Assembly (NCBI GenBank): GCA_963850915.1 | Contig: CAWKND010000011.1 | Location: forward strand, 310,001 to 374,000 | DNA length: 64,000 bases | Reading direction: 5' to 3' | Source: CAVTWH01 sp963850915 | Lineage (GTDB): Bacteria; Actinomycetota; Actinomycetes; Mycobacteriales; Micromonosporaceae | Shown: piece by piece, positions 1 to 8,205 of the stretch | How the letters are laid out: every line of letters begins with the position of its first letter | How positions within the stretch are numbered: the first letter of the stretch is position 1 | Made by a program: the position numbers and the translations under genes | Notes under the pieces: generated by a model | What the model saw: the letters and a program-made list of their open reading frames with translations, nothing else | What the model was told of the DNA's origin: nothing | Database searches by the model: none

Positions 1-744
1 GTCGAAAGTGTCGCCGGAGCGGACCAGGTTGACCGGGCCGGCGAAGGCGGTGGCCGCGGCTTCCAGGGTCTCGGCCGGGTCGCCCCAGGCCTGTACCAGG
101 TGGGTCAGCAGCAGGCGACCGACGCCGGCCTTGGTGGCGATCGAGCCTGCCTCGCCGCCGGTGAGGTGCAGGTCCGGCGGGTTCTGCCGGCCGTCGAGGT
201 AGCTGGCCTCGCAGAGGAAGGCGTCGGCGTGGTCGGCCAGCCGCAGCAGGGCCTCACACATGGCGGTATCGGCGGAGTACGCGAGTACCCGGCCGGCGTG
301 CGTGATCCGCGCGCCGTACGTCTCGACGGGGTGGTTCACCCGCTCCACGTCAACCTGGAACGGGCCGATCTCGCGACTGCCCGGGCGCAGCGTGTGGAAG
401 GTGTAGACGTCGTCGATCGGGCCTTCGTCGGGGGCCCCGTAGACGGCGGTGAGCCGCTCCCGGACGCCGGCCGGGCCGTAGACCGGCAGCTGGGGGTAGG
501 GGCCGTCGGGGGCGTACCGGCGAACCACCACGTAGGAACAGGCGTCCAACATGTGATCGCAGTGCAGGTGGGACAGGAGGATCGCATCGATGGACGCGAG
601 GTCGGCGACGCGCTGGAGTACGGCCAGCGAGCCGGTACCGAAGTCCAGCAGAAGGCGGTAGCCTTCGGCCTCCACCAGGTACGCCGAGCAGGGCGAATCG
701 GGTCCCGGGAAGCTACCGGCACAGCCCAGTACCGTCAGCTTCAT
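1..744 (-). CDS. Metallo-beta-lactamase-fold hydrolase, Rv1339-like (partial, 3' end beyond window)
   Basis: The minus-strand frame opens with ATG at 742-744 and stays open to the left edge, so 248 codons are visible and the C-terminus is missing. Residues 59-64 read HLHCDH, the metal-binding motif of the metallo-beta-lactamase fold. A beta-strand-rich start (MKLTVLGCAGSFPG) precedes it, as in RNase Z-like and phosphodiesterase members. In Mycobacterium tuberculosis the relative Rv1339 lies close to cysM, cysO and mec, as here, and has been described as an atypical class II cyclic-nucleotide phosphodiesterase. That function is inferred from family and context only. Likely cytoplasmic, since no signal peptide is visible. 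Confidence 0.85.
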   Translation of the reverse strand, partial: MKLTVLGCAGSFPGPDSPCSAYLVEAEGYRLLLDFGTGSLAVLQRVADLASIDAILLSHLHCDHMLDACSYVVVRRYAPDGPYPQLPVYGPAGVRERLTAVYGAPDEGPIDDVYTFHTLRPGSREIGPFQVDVERVNHPVETYGARITHAGRVLAYSADTAMCEALLRLADHADAFLCEASYLDGRQNPPDLHLTGGEAGSIATKAGVGRLLLTHLVQAWGDPAETLEAAATAFAGPVNLVRSGDTFD

Positions 745-989
745 CCCCGCCCCCCTTCGCGTGCGTTACGGTGCGCAGCCTACGCGCCCGAACCGCCCGC
801 CCCGCAGGCGTCTGGCGCATGGTGTCGCTAACGTGACAGGGTACGGGTGGCACCGCCACGAGGTCGGCTGAGCATGGGCAGAGCACCGGCTCAGCATCGT
901 CACTGGCGGTAGCCGCGAAGCGTTAACACCGGTACAGACACCAGTACAGGCCACCGGCAGAAACAGGCCGCGAGAGAGACGGTGCAGGT

Positions 990-1421
990 ATGTCCATCGA
1001 CAGCTCGACCCGGGCCGGCGCAGTGCCCGCTGCCCGCGCATCTGAGCCGGGGTCGACCGGCGCACTGTTCTCCCCGACCGGTGAGCACATCGGACTGTCT
1101 CCGGTGGCCCGGGCGATGCGCGAACCCGTACCCACCCGCCAGAAGCCCTCCACCCGGCGGCTGCTGACGCTCTGCCTGGTCGCCGCGGTACTCAGCTTCG
1201 TCGGCCTCTTCCTCGGCATCCGCGGCTGGATCGGCCTGGTCATGCACAAGACCGAGAGCTGGTTCCTGCCGGCCATCGTGCTGATCGGCGTGCTCGGCGT
1301 ACTGACAGCCGCGGCCGGCTTCCTCACCGTCCACCGCCGTTACGTTCCGTGGGTGATGATCACGCTCAGCGCACTGATCCTGATCACCGCGATGATCGTC
1401 ACCGGCCACGGAATCCACTGA
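990..1421 (+). CDS. Small membrane protein of unknown function, three predicted membrane segments
   Basis: The 143-residue product has a polar, proline- and serine-containing cytoplasmic N-terminus of about 55 residues. Hydrophobic segments follow at roughly residues 58-78, 92-114 and 119-138. I do not recognise a family. The gene stands alone on the plus strand between a divergent hydrolase and a convergent SRPBCC gene. Its compositional bias and the strong hairpin just after its stop support it being real. The ATG at 990 is the first sensible start. Confidence 0.7.
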   Translation: MSIDSSTRAGAVPAARASEPGSTGALFSPTGEHIGLSPVARAMREPVPTRQKPSTRRLLTLCLVAAVLSFVGLFLGIRGWIGLVMHKTESWFLPAIVLIGVLGVLTAAAGFLTVHRRYVPWVMITLSALILITAMIVTGHGIH

Positions 1422-1443
1422 TCGACGGGGCGCCAGCCACGCG

Positions 1444-1484
1444 GCGGGCGGCGGTCACCGGCTGTGCCGGTAACCGCCGCCCGC
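1444..1484. terminator. Bidirectional hairpin terminator between convergent genes
   Basis: An 18-bp stem with one mismatch (1444-1461 with 1467-1484) and a five-base loop lies between the stop of the membrane-protein gene and the stop of the SRPBCC gene. There is no strong T-run, which is usual for actinobacterial terminators. Confidence 0.7.
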
Positions 1485-1513
1485 TAACTGTGTGTGCGGT
1501 CTGCGTGCGGTGA

Positions 1514-2248
1514 TCAGGCCGCGAGGCCGCCGAGCCAGTTCTGCCACGCCTCGGTCTCGGCCGCCGGGTCCCGGTCGTCGAAGTAGTGCGCGGTCGCGAA
1601 GACCATGTCGTTGTACCCGTGGATCAGCACGTAGATCGCGTCGTCGGTTCGCATCCCCACGAAGCTCGACGGGACCACGAACTCGACGGTGCCGTCGACC
1701 GGCGCGATTCCGGGCACGCTGAGCCGCGCCGGCTGGCCGTCCGCCGCGTCCGCGCCGGCACCGACCGCCGCGGTCATCGCCGCCCACGAGTCCTTGGTGA
1801 TCGGCCCCGGCAGGAACACCGAGTTCTCCGCGGTACGCGGTGCGAAGTGCTTCAGGTAGACGGCGAGCTTCGTCAGGTAGGCCTGGTCCCCGACGGACAG
1901 GCCGTTGTACTCGGCCTCCCAGTCGTCGCCGAGCAGACCACTGTGCACAAAGCGCACCACCGCGCCGCCGCCGTCGCGCGACTCGATGAGCCACTCGAAG
2001 GCCATGAACGTACCGTCCGGCTTCTGGTCCTCCTGCGTCGCGTAGCGGTGACCGGGCTCCCAGGCCGTGATGCTGGCGCTGGACACCTCGCCGAACATGG
2101 CGAACGTGCTGGTCTTGTTGGCGCTGTCGATCTCGGTGCGCCCCATGAGCCAGGAGTCGACTCCCGGCCCCGACGTGATCGCCGCCCACACCTCGTCCGG
2201 TGTGGCGTCGACGGTGATCTCGCCGCGTACCTCGAATGGATGCGTCAT
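1514..2248 (-). CDS. SRPBCC (START/AHSA1-like) domain protein
   Basis: The 244-residue product begins with the typical SRPBCC opening: a short beta-strand, then DATPDEVWAAIT and a GxxxWL turn. This is a hydrophobic ligand-binding fold. Two lobes seem present; the second half (about residues 120-244) is a further alpha/beta region with no motif I can name. The gene lies 43 bp downstream of an ArsR-type regulator on the same strand. In actinobacteria such regulator-SRPBCC pairs are common and usually co-transcribed. No catalytic function can be assigned. Confidence 0.85.
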   Translation of the reverse strand: MTHPFEVRGEITVDATPDEVWAAITSGPGVDSWLMGRTEIDSANKTSTFAMFGEVSSASITAWEPGHRYATQEDQKPDGTFMAFEWLIESRDGGGAVVRFVHSGLLGDDWEAEYNGLSVGDQAYLTKLAVYLKHFAPRTAENSVFLPGPITKDSWAAMTAAVGAGADAADGQPARLSVPGIAPVDGTVEFVVPSSFVGMRTDDAIYVLIHGYNDMVFATAHYFDDRDPAAETEAWQNWLGGLAA

Positions 2249-2291
2249 GACTGCTGCTCCTCTGCTGGCGGGTCGGCTGCTGGTCGACCGG

Positions 2292-2927
2292 CTAGGCGTG
2301 CTGGCGGGTCGGTGTCTGGCGGGTCGGTGTCTGGCGGGTCGGTGTCGGCGGGTCGTCTTCGGTGATGCTCGGGTGCACCGCGACGATGAGGCGATGCGGC
2401 CGACCGGTTTCGACGTGATATTTGCTGATAATTTCTGCGAGTGCGCTTGTCAGCTCACCCACGAACGCGGCGCGATCGGCCGGCTTCGCGAACCGTACTT
2501 CGGCATCGAGTCCGAACGTGGCGAGCGGCTTGTCGGCCCGCGCCGCCCCGTTGATCAGCGCGCCCGTCTCCCGGACGAGCCGCGCGGCGAGCGCGAGCAA
2601 CCAGCGCGCGGAGAGCCGGTCGGGCGACCGGGCCGGATCGGGCGCGACGGCGGCGAGCGCGGCCGGCGAGATCACGTAGGCCGCGGCGGACGCCCGCACG
2701 ACCCGCTCGGTCATGTTGCCCTTGCGACGCTCCTCCACCAACTCCACCAGACCGTGCTGCTCAAGGGTCTTGACGTGGTAGTTGACCTTCTGCCGGGCAA
2801 GCCCGAGCCGCGCCGCGAGGGTGGTCGCGGTGTGTGGCTCGGCCAGCTCGGCGAGCATCCGAGCCCGGATCGGATCGAGCGAGACCTCCGCTGCTGCGGC
2901 GTCCTCGATCACTGCGACGTCCTGCAT
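2292..2927 (-). CDS. ArsR-family winged-helix regulator with repeated TPTRQ tail
   Basis: The 211-residue protein has a winged HTH at about residues 15-85 (DPIRARMLAELAEPHTATTL, then a recognition helix ending ARQKVNYHVKTL). It lacks the CxC metal site of classical ArsR sensors. A C-terminal domain of about 100 residues follows. The last 15 residues before QHA are three exact TPTRQ repeats encoded by a 15-bp tandem repeat. The gene is first in a two-gene unit with the SRPBCC gene. An AT-rich palindrome 17 bp upstream of its start is a candidate autoregulatory operator. Confidence 0.88.
   Translation of the reverse strand: MQDVAVIEDAAAAEVSLDPIRARMLAELAEPHTATTLAARLGLARQKVNYHVKTLEQHGLVELVEERRKGNMTERVVRASAAAYVISPAALAAVAPDPARSPDRLSARWLLALAARLVRETGALINGAARADKPLATFGLDAEVRFAKPADRAAFVGELTSALAEIISKYHVETGRPHRLIVAVHPSITEDDPPTPTRQTPTRQTPTRQHA
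2302..2346. repeat. 15-bp tandem repeat, three copies, inside the ArsR gene
   Basis: The unit TGGCGGGTCGGTGTC occurs three times head to tail and encodes the C-terminal TPTRQ repeats of the regulator. It is one of several 15-bp arrays in this window. Confidence 0.85.
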
Positions 2928-2944
2928 GCATCAACCTTGTCACC

Positions 2945-2960
2945 GACAATTTTTATTGTC
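2945..2960. promoter_or_regulatory. Candidate operator palindrome upstream of the ArsR-type gene
   Basis: GACAAT and ATTGTC form perfect 6-bp arms around TTTT, 17 bp before the regulator start codon and in a locally AT-rich patch. On the minus strand the palindrome overlaps a TTGACA hexamer that could be a -35 element. A repressor bound here would block its own promoter. Confidence 0.5.
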
Positions 2961-3060
2961 AAGGCCACAAGAGCTGTCTAGACGAATATTCTTTCCCGTG
3001 TCCGTCGTGGTTGCGCGCCGCAGCTCCCGCGGGCAACGGTCGGCGCCGGGGCGCCTCCCT

Positions 3061-3244
3061 GCCAGCCGGTCGGCACACAGACAACCCCGCCCTCGCCTCG
3101 GCGAGCCGCCGACACAGACCCAACGGCAGCTGGTCGGCACGGGACAACCCCGCTTCCGGCCTCCGGTGAGCCGGCGCACTCAGGCGCAGAGCCAGCTGGT
3201 CGTCAGTCCCACGGACAACCCGGCCTGCCGCTCGGCGAGCGGGC
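3061..3244. repeat. Three degenerate ~60-bp direct repeats downstream of cysM
   Basis: Each unit contains a variant of CAGCTGGTCGGCAC, then GACAACCCCGC, then a CTCGGCGAGC-like hairpin. The units start near 3061, 3121 and 3186. Together with 2961-3060 this forms the roughly 280-bp gene-free stretch between the ArsR gene and cysM. The small hairpins may help terminate the cysM transcript. Confidence 0.45.
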
Positions 3245-4195
3245 TCAGGCCCAGAGTTGGCCTTCGAGGGCCTCTTCGGCGTCGGCGAGGGTACCGCCGT
3301 AGGCGCCGGTGGAGAGGTACTTCCAGCCGCCGTCGGCGACCAGGAACGCCACGTCGGCGGTACGCCCGGCCTTCATCGCCTCGTGCGCGACAGCCAGTGC
3401 CGCGTGGCAGACGGCGCCGGTGGAGAAGCCGACGAACAGCCCTTCGACCTCGACGAGCTGGCGGGTACGCAGTACCGCGTCGCGGGTACCCACGGAGAAG
3501 CGCCGGCTCAGCACGCTGGCGTCGTACAGCTCCGGGACGTACCCCTCGTCGATGTTGCGCAGCCCGTAGACCACCTCGCCGTACCGGGGCTCGGCCGCGA
3601 TGATCTGCACGTCCGGGTTCTTCTCCCGCAGGTACCGACCGGTACCCATGAGCGTGCCGGTGGTACCCAGGCCGGCCACGAAGTGGGTCAGCGTCGGCAG
3701 GTCCCGCAGCAGCTCCGGCCCGGTGGTCTCGTAGTGCGCCCGGGCGTTGGCCTCGTTGCCGTACTGGAAGAGCATCACCCAGTCGGGGTGCTCGGCGGCG
3801 ATCTGCTTCGCCTGTGCCACAGCCATGTTCGAGCCACCGGCGGCCGGCGAAAAGATGATCTCCGCACCGTACATGCGCAGGATCTGTACCCGCTCCGCCG
3901 ACACGTTCTCCGGCATCACGCAGACCAGCCGGTACCCCCGCAGTTTCGCGACCATGGCCAGCGCGATGCCGGTGTTGCCGCTGGTCGGCTCGAGGATCGT
4001 GTCCCCCGGCCGGAGCCGGCCCTGCTCCTCGGCCGTGCGCACCATGAACAGCGCGGCCCGGTCCTTCACCGACCCGGTCGGGTTGCGGTCCTCCAACTTC
4101 GCCCACAGCCGCACCTCCGGCGAGGGCGAAAGCCGAGGCAGCCCAACCAGCGGGGTACCCCCACAGGCGTCCAAGAGACTGTCAAAACGCGCCAT
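3245..4195 (-). CDS. cysM: O-phosphoserine sulfhydrylase (CysO-dependent cysteine synthase B)
   Basis: This 316-residue PLP enzyme makes cysteine from O-phospho-L-serine, using the thiocarboxylated carrier protein CysO as sulfur donor. The PLP lysine is K44 in NPTGSVKDR, and the substrate-binding loop TSGNTG is at residues 71-76. The SRRFSVG stretch matches the region that holds the phosphoserine-recognising arginine in the M. tuberculosis enzyme. The C-terminus EGQLWA is the conserved end that inserts into the active site. It follows mec and cysO on the same strand, but a 164-bp gap containing a 60-bp palindrome separates it from cysO. Confidence 0.96.
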   Translation of the reverse strand: MARFDSLLDACGGTPLVGLPRLSPSPEVRLWAKLEDRNPTGSVKDRAALFMVRTAEEQGRLRPGDTILEPTSGNTGIALAMVAKLRGYRLVCVMPENVSAERVQILRMYGAEIIFSPAAGGSNMAVAQAKQIAAEHPDWVMLFQYGNEANARAHYETTGPELLRDLPTLTHFVAGLGTTGTLMGTGRYLREKNPDVQIIAAEPRYGEVVYGLRNIDEGYVPELYDASVLSRRFSVGTRDAVLRTRQLVEVEGLFVGFSTGAVCHAALAVAHEAMKAGRTADVAFLVADGGWKYLSTGAYGGTLADAEEALEGQLWA

Positions 4196-4234
4196 CGTCA
4201 GCTCCTCCCTCGTCCATCGACCATCGGCGGTTCA

Positions 4235-4294
4235 GTGATGTTGGGGAAATGGCTGTATAGCGGCCCATGATCACAGCCATTTCCCCAACATCAC
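4235..4294. repeat. 60-bp palindromic repeat, family 1, copy 1 (between cysO and cysM)
   Basis: The element starts GTGATGTTG and ends CAACATCAC. Its arms are perfectly complementary for 22 bp (23 bp counting one flanking pair, 4234-4256 with 4273-4295) around a 16-base loop. Copies 2 (16508-16567) and 3 (33992-34051) have the same length and ends. In the cysO-to-cysM transcript it would fold into a very stable hairpin, so it may attenuate or process the message. Confidence 0.85.
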
Positions 4295-4359
4295 TCCAAA
4301 GCGGCTCGCGGCGAGCACCCGGCAGGCGCCCAGTCGGCGAACGCCTCCAGCCCGGAGAT

Positions 4360-4647
4360 TCAGCCGGCGAGGGCGCCACCGGCTACCGCCGGCAGGATGG
4401 TGACGGAGTCGCCGTCGCTGAGCTTGGCGTCCAGTGCGCCGAGGAAACGTACGTCCTCGTCGTTGACGTAGACGTTGACGAAGCGGTGCAGGCCACCCTG
4501 GTCGGTGATCAGCCGGCCACGCAGGCCCGGGTAGCTGGCGTCCAGGTTGGTGAGCAGGTCGGCGATGGTGTCACCGTCGCCGGAGACGCTCTTCGCGCCG
4601 GCGGTGTACTGGCGCAGGATGGTGGGGATACGGACCTCGACGGCCAT
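4360..4647 (-). CDS. cysO: Sulfur-carrier protein CysO (ThiS/MoaD-like) with four-residue tail after GG
   Basis: The 95-residue ubiquitin-fold carrier donates sulfur from its C-terminal thiocarboxylate to CysM. The family signature FVNVYVNDEDVRF and the end SVTILPAVAGG are present. Unusually, the frame continues with ALAG before TGA, whereas M. tuberculosis CysO ends at GG. The tail would have to be removed before activation, and the neighbouring JAMM peptidase is the obvious candidate. I chose the ATG at 4645-4647, since the upstream extension has no family match. Upstream there is a 17-bp imperfect duplication (4661-4694, TTGATCAGGTAACAGGC-like). Confidence 0.93.
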   Translation of the reverse strand: MAVEVRIPTILRQYTAGAKSVSGDGDTIADLLTNLDASYPGLRGRLITDQGGLHRFVNVYVNDEDVRFLGALDAKLSDGDSVTILPAVAGGALAG

Positions 4648-4734
4648 GACAGGTAACTCCTTGATCAGGTAACAGGCTTGATCACGTAACAGGCAGAAGA
4701 CGATCGGCAGGGCGCGGGACAACTAGCGGGACAG

Positions 4735-5226
4735 CTAGCGAGCGTCAGAACACTCGTAGTCGACCGCGGCCGGGGTCTGCCCGAACATGTACGTGGTTAC
4801 CGCCACGGGATCAACTGTGCCATCCAGTACCCGTACCGGCTCCTCGGTCACCTCGGCGTCCACGATGCGGTACGAGCGGATCTCCGTACTGGACTCGTCC
4901 CGGGTGGAGATCAGCAGGTAGTGCGCGCCCGGCTCGCCCGCGAAGGCGATGTCCGTACGCGACGGGTAGGCCTCGGTGGCGGTGTGCGAGTGGTAGACCA
5001 CCACCGGCTCCTCGTCCCGGTCGTCCATCTCCCGCCACACCCGTAGCTGCTCCATCGAGTCGAACTCGTAGAAGGTCATCGACCGGGCCGCGTTGTCCAT
5101 CGGGATGTGGCGCGTGGGACTGTCCTGGCCAACGGGGCCGGCGACCACGCCGCACGCCTCGTCGGGATGGTCACGACGGGCATGCGCGATGATCGCGTCC
5201 AGGATCTCCTGCCCGATGGTCAGCAC
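4735..5226 (-). CDS. mec: JAMM/MPN+ metallopeptidase Mec, CysO-cysteine hydrolase
   Basis: The 163-residue zinc peptidase has the complete JAMM motif: E23 in DEACG, H79-S80-H81, then S89 and D92 (HSH, seven residues, SRTD). In M. tuberculosis, Mec cleaves the new cysteine from CysO after CysM has made CysO-Cys. Relatives in other bacteria also trim C-terminal residues from sulfur carriers. It is directly upstream of cysO on the same strand with an 87-bp gap. The 92-bp gap to DUF2017 contains a small 13-bp duplication near 5280. Confidence 0.94.
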   Translation of the reverse strand: MLTIGQEILDAIIAHARRDHPDEACGVVAGPVGQDSPTRHIPMDNAARSMTFYEFDSMEQLRVWREMDDRDEEPVVVYHSHTATEAYPSRTDIAFAGEPGAHYLLISTRDESSTEIRSYRIVDAEVTEEPVRVLDGTVDPVAVTTYMFGQTPAAVDYECSDAR

Positions 5227-5318
5227 GGCAGCAAAGTCTACCCGCCCCGACGCCTCGGACGGAGGACAGCCGTGGTGGCCGCCATCTCACCCCGCCATCT
5301 CACCCCGCGTGGGGTGGA

Positions 5319-5822
5319 CTACTCGGCGGTGATCGCGTCGAGCAGGGACTCCTGGAGCATGCCGAGGTAGTGGTACATGGTGAGCTGGCGCACCCGTACC
5401 GACGTCGGGTCGACCATCACCGCGTCGTCCAGCTCGTCCATCAGGTCGGTGTCGTCGGTGACCTCCAGCCGGGTACCGAGCGCCAGCCGGCCGTCGTTGA
5501 GCGCGCGCAGCCAGGCCTGGGCAGCCTCGTCGTCCAGCCGCACCACGGCACCGCCGGTCGACGGCAGTACGGCGAGGATCGCACCGGCGTGGTCGATCTT
5601 CGCGGTCTTCAGCTCGCCCTCGGTATATTCCCGCATCTCCGCGGCGGCCGCCGGGTCGTCCCGGTAGACATCGGGAAACAGCCGGTCGACCACCGGGTCG
5701 CCGTGCTCGAAGCCGTCGGTGAGCAGCCCGATCACCTCGGCGGAGACCTGCCGCAGGACGGCCACCTCCTCGGCCGGGAAGCGGGCCACGCACAGCTCGT
5801 CCTGCCGCCGGAAGAAGCTCAC
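5319..5822 (-). CDS. DUF2017 family protein
   Basis: The 167-residue product begins VSFFRRQDELCVARF and ends in an alpha-helical region, matching the actinobacterial DUF2017 family that is almost always found beside clpS. No catalytic residues are known to me. The GTG start at 5820-5822 overlaps the clpS stop as GTGA, so the two are translationally coupled. The much longer reading frame upstream is antisense to pncB and is not coding. Confidence 0.9.
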   Translation of the reverse strand: MSFFRRQDELCVARFPAEEVAVLRQVSAEVIGLLTDGFEHGDPVVDRLFPDVYRDDPAAAAEMREYTEGELKTAKIDHAGAILAVLPSTGGAVVRLDDEAAQAWLRALNDGRLALGTRLEVTDDTDLMDELDDAVMVDPTSVRVRQLTMYHYLGMLQESLLDAITAE

Positions 5823-6109
5823 GACTTGTCCACCGTTGCCCACAGGCCGTAGCCGTGCAGCAGTGACGCGTCGTGCTCCATCTTCTCCCGCGCTCCCGAG
5901 GTGACGATCGCCTTGCCCTTGTGGTGCACGTCGAGCATCAGCCGCTCGGCCTTCTCCCGGCTGAACCCGAAGAGCTGCTGGAACACCCACGTCACGTAGG
6001 ACATCAGGTTCACCGGGTCGTTCCACACCACGGTGACCCATGGACGGTCCTGCTCGGGGTGCTCCTCGACCTCCGGTGCCTCGACCGGGGCGACCTGGGG
6101 CGCCGTCAT
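5819..6109 (-). CDS. clpS: ATP-dependent Clp protease adaptor ClpS
   Basis: The 96-residue adaptor delivers N-degron substrates to the ClpAP/ClpCP protease. The core VVWNDPVNLMSYVTWVFQQL and the later HHKGKAIV stretch are the ClpS signatures for N-end residue binding and ClpA/C contact. The first 25 residues form the usual flexible acidic extension. The chosen ATG is at 6107-6109; MGGM three codons upstream is an alternative. The gene is divergent from pncB, with a shared 79-bp promoter gap, and coupled to DUF2017 by a 4-bp overlap. Confidence 0.95.
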   Translation of the reverse strand: MTAPQVAPVEAPEVEEHPEQDRPWVTVVWNDPVNLMSYVTWVFQQLFGFSREKAERLMLDVHHKGKAIVTSGAREKMEHDASLLHGYGLWATVDKS

Positions 6110-6188
6110 GCCCCCCATCGTGCCACGCTCGCCCGACAGTGTTCGGGTGCCCACCGGACGGGCGCGCCGGATGCCGCCACGTACCCTG

Positions 6189-7476
6189 GTGACCGTGACC
6201 ACCGCGCTCCTCACCGACCAGTACGAACTCACCATGCTCAATGCGGCGCTGCGCGACGGTACCGCTGGAAGGCAGTGTGTCTTCGAGGTTTTCGCCCGCC
6301 GGCTGCCCACCGGGCGGCGCTACGGCGTGGTCGCCGGGACCGGGCGGATCGTCGACGCGCTGGCCGACTTCGCGTTCGACGCGGGCGAGTTGGAGTTCCT
6401 CACCGCCAACAAGGTGGTCGACGCGGACACCGCCGGGTGGCTCGCGGACTTCAAGTTCCAGGGCGACATCCACGGGTACCCCGAGGGCGAGCTCTTCTTC
6501 CCCGGCTCGCCGATCCTCACCGTCTCCGGCACCTTCGCCGAGTGCGTGGTGCTGGAGACGCTGGTGCTGTCCATCCTCAACCACGACAGCGCGGTGGCCG
6601 CCGCGGCCGCCCGGATGGTGACCGCCGCCCGGGGCCGGCCGGTTATCGAGATGGGTGGCCGGCGTACCCACGAACAGGCCGCCGTGGCCGCGGCCCGCTC
6701 CGCCTACCTGGCCGGCTTCTCGCACACCTCCAACCTGGAGGCCGGCCGCCGGTACGCCATCCCCACCACGGGTACCGCCGCGCACGCCTTCACGCTGCTG
6801 CACGACGACGAGAAGGCGGCGTTCGCCTCGCAGGTCGCCGCGCTGGGCAAGCAGACGACGCTGCTCGTCGACACGTACGACATCCAGCAGGGCATCCGCA
6901 ACGCCATCGAGGTGGCCGGCCCCGACCTGCGCGCCGATCCGGATCGACTCGGGCGACCTGTCGGTGCTCGCCGGGCACTCGCGCCAGCTGCTGGATTCGT
7001 TGGGCGCCACCGAAACCCAGATCGTCGTCTCCGGTGACCTGGACGAGTACTCCATCGCGGCGCTCGCCGCCGAGCCGGTGGACAGCTACGGCGCGGGGAC
7101 CGCCGTGGTCACCGGCAGCGGCGCGCCGACCGCTGGGCTGGTCTACAAGCTGGTCGAGGTCGACGGCCGGCCGGTGGTCAAGCGCAGCGAGAACAAGGCG
7201 ACCGTGGGTGGCCGCAAGACGGCGGTACGCCGGCACAAGCCGACCGGTACGGCCACCGAGGAGATCGTGGTGTCCCAGGGGGTACCCGACTGGCAGCCCG
7301 GCGACCGGCTGCTCACCCGCGACTTCGTACTCAGCGGCGAGCCGGTAGCCGACCTGCCCACGCTCGCCGAGAGCCGGGAGCGGCTGCGGGAGGCGCTGAT
7401 CTCGGTACCGTGGGAGGGTCTGAAGCTCTCTGCCGGTGACCCGGCCATCCCGGTCACCGTCGTCCCGGCCGTCTAG
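6189..7476 (+). pseudogene. pncB: Nicotinate phosphoribosyltransferase, interrupted by one frameshift
   Basis: The enzyme converts nicotinate and PRPP to nicotinate mononucleotide in NAD salvage. The first frame (GTG at 6189; LLTDQYELTML, then GYPEGELFFPGSPIL and FSHTSNLEAG) carries the N-terminal two thirds. The rest (IRIDSGDLSVLAGHSRQ to the end) lies one frame over. Removing one base in GCCGATCC around 6934-6940 restores LRAIRIDSGDL, the conserved phosphate-binding motif. The downstream frame has no decay for 530 bp, so a consensus error or very recent mutation is likely. It sits 41 bp upstream of pncA. Confidence 0.9.
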
Positions 7477-7517
7477 CTGTCCTGCCCTTGCTCTTCTGCT
7501 CGTCTGCTGGAGGCTTC

Positions 7518-8128
7518 GTGTCCCGCGCGCTGATCATTGTGGACGTGCAGAACGACTTCTGTGAGGGTGGCTCGCTCGCCGTGACCGGCGGAGCCGGCGT
7601 GGCCGCTGCGATCACCGGCGCGCTGACCGACGGCGCCTGGGACCACGTCGTCGCGACGAAGGACTTCCACATCGACCCGGGTACCCACTTCGGCCACCCG
7701 CCGGACTTCGTGAACTCGTGGCCGGTGCACTGCGTGGTCGGTACCCCCGGCACCGACTTCCACCCCGACCTGGCCACCGACCGGATCGAGGCGGTGTTCA
7801 CCAAGGGCGAGCACGAGGCGGCCTACTCCGGCTTCCAGGGGCACACGGTTCTCCCGGTTCTTCCGGGGCAGGCGCCGGCGGGCAGGGTGGGCGGGTCGGG
7901 CTGGCCGAGTGGCTGGCCGGGCACGGAGTGACCGAGGTCGACGTCGTCGGTATCGCCACCGACCACTGTGTCCGGGCCACCGCACTCGACGCGGCGGCGG
8001 CCGGCTTCGCCACCACCGTGCTGCTGGACCTGACGGCCGGCGTGGCCCGACCGACCACGGACGCGGCCCTCGCCCAACTGCGGGACGCCGGCATCACCCT
8101 CACCGGCGACCCGGTGGTCGCCGCGTAA
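7518..8128 (+). pseudogene. pncA: Nicotinamidase, interrupted by one frameshift
   Basis: Nicotinamidase makes nicotinate from nicotinamide, feeding pncB just upstream. The catalytic triad is all present: Asp in IIVDVQNDFC, Lys in FTKGEHEAAYSG, and Cys in GIATDHCVRAT. The metal-site run KDFHIDPGTHFG is also there. The frame changes between about 7840 and 7895 in a G-rich stretch, passing from AYSGFQG to GLAEWLAGHGVTEVDVVG. The region between is longer than in M. tuberculosis PncA, so more than one indel is possible. The GTG at 7518 follows CTGGAGG and gives a normal N-terminus. Confidence 0.9.
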
Positions 8129-8205
8129 CGGCCTGCCGGGCGGGCGTAGCCGAGTAGCGGCCTGCCGGGCGCGCCGAGTAGCGGCCTGCGGCGGGCGTCG
8201 CCGAG
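8126..8205. repeat. Tandem repeat, three copies of ~26-29 bp, starting at the pncA stop codon
   Basis: The unit runs TAGCGGCCTGCCGGGC, then GGCGTAGCCGAG. Copies begin at 8126, 8155 and 8179; the first begins with the pncA TAA. The copies differ by short deletions. The following stretch to 8669 holds no gene I can support. Confidence 0.7.

Noticed and set aside
5823..7055. Extension of the DUF2017 frame over the pncB region
   Set aside because: It lies antisense to pncB and over clpS; the GTG at 5820 fits the family start.
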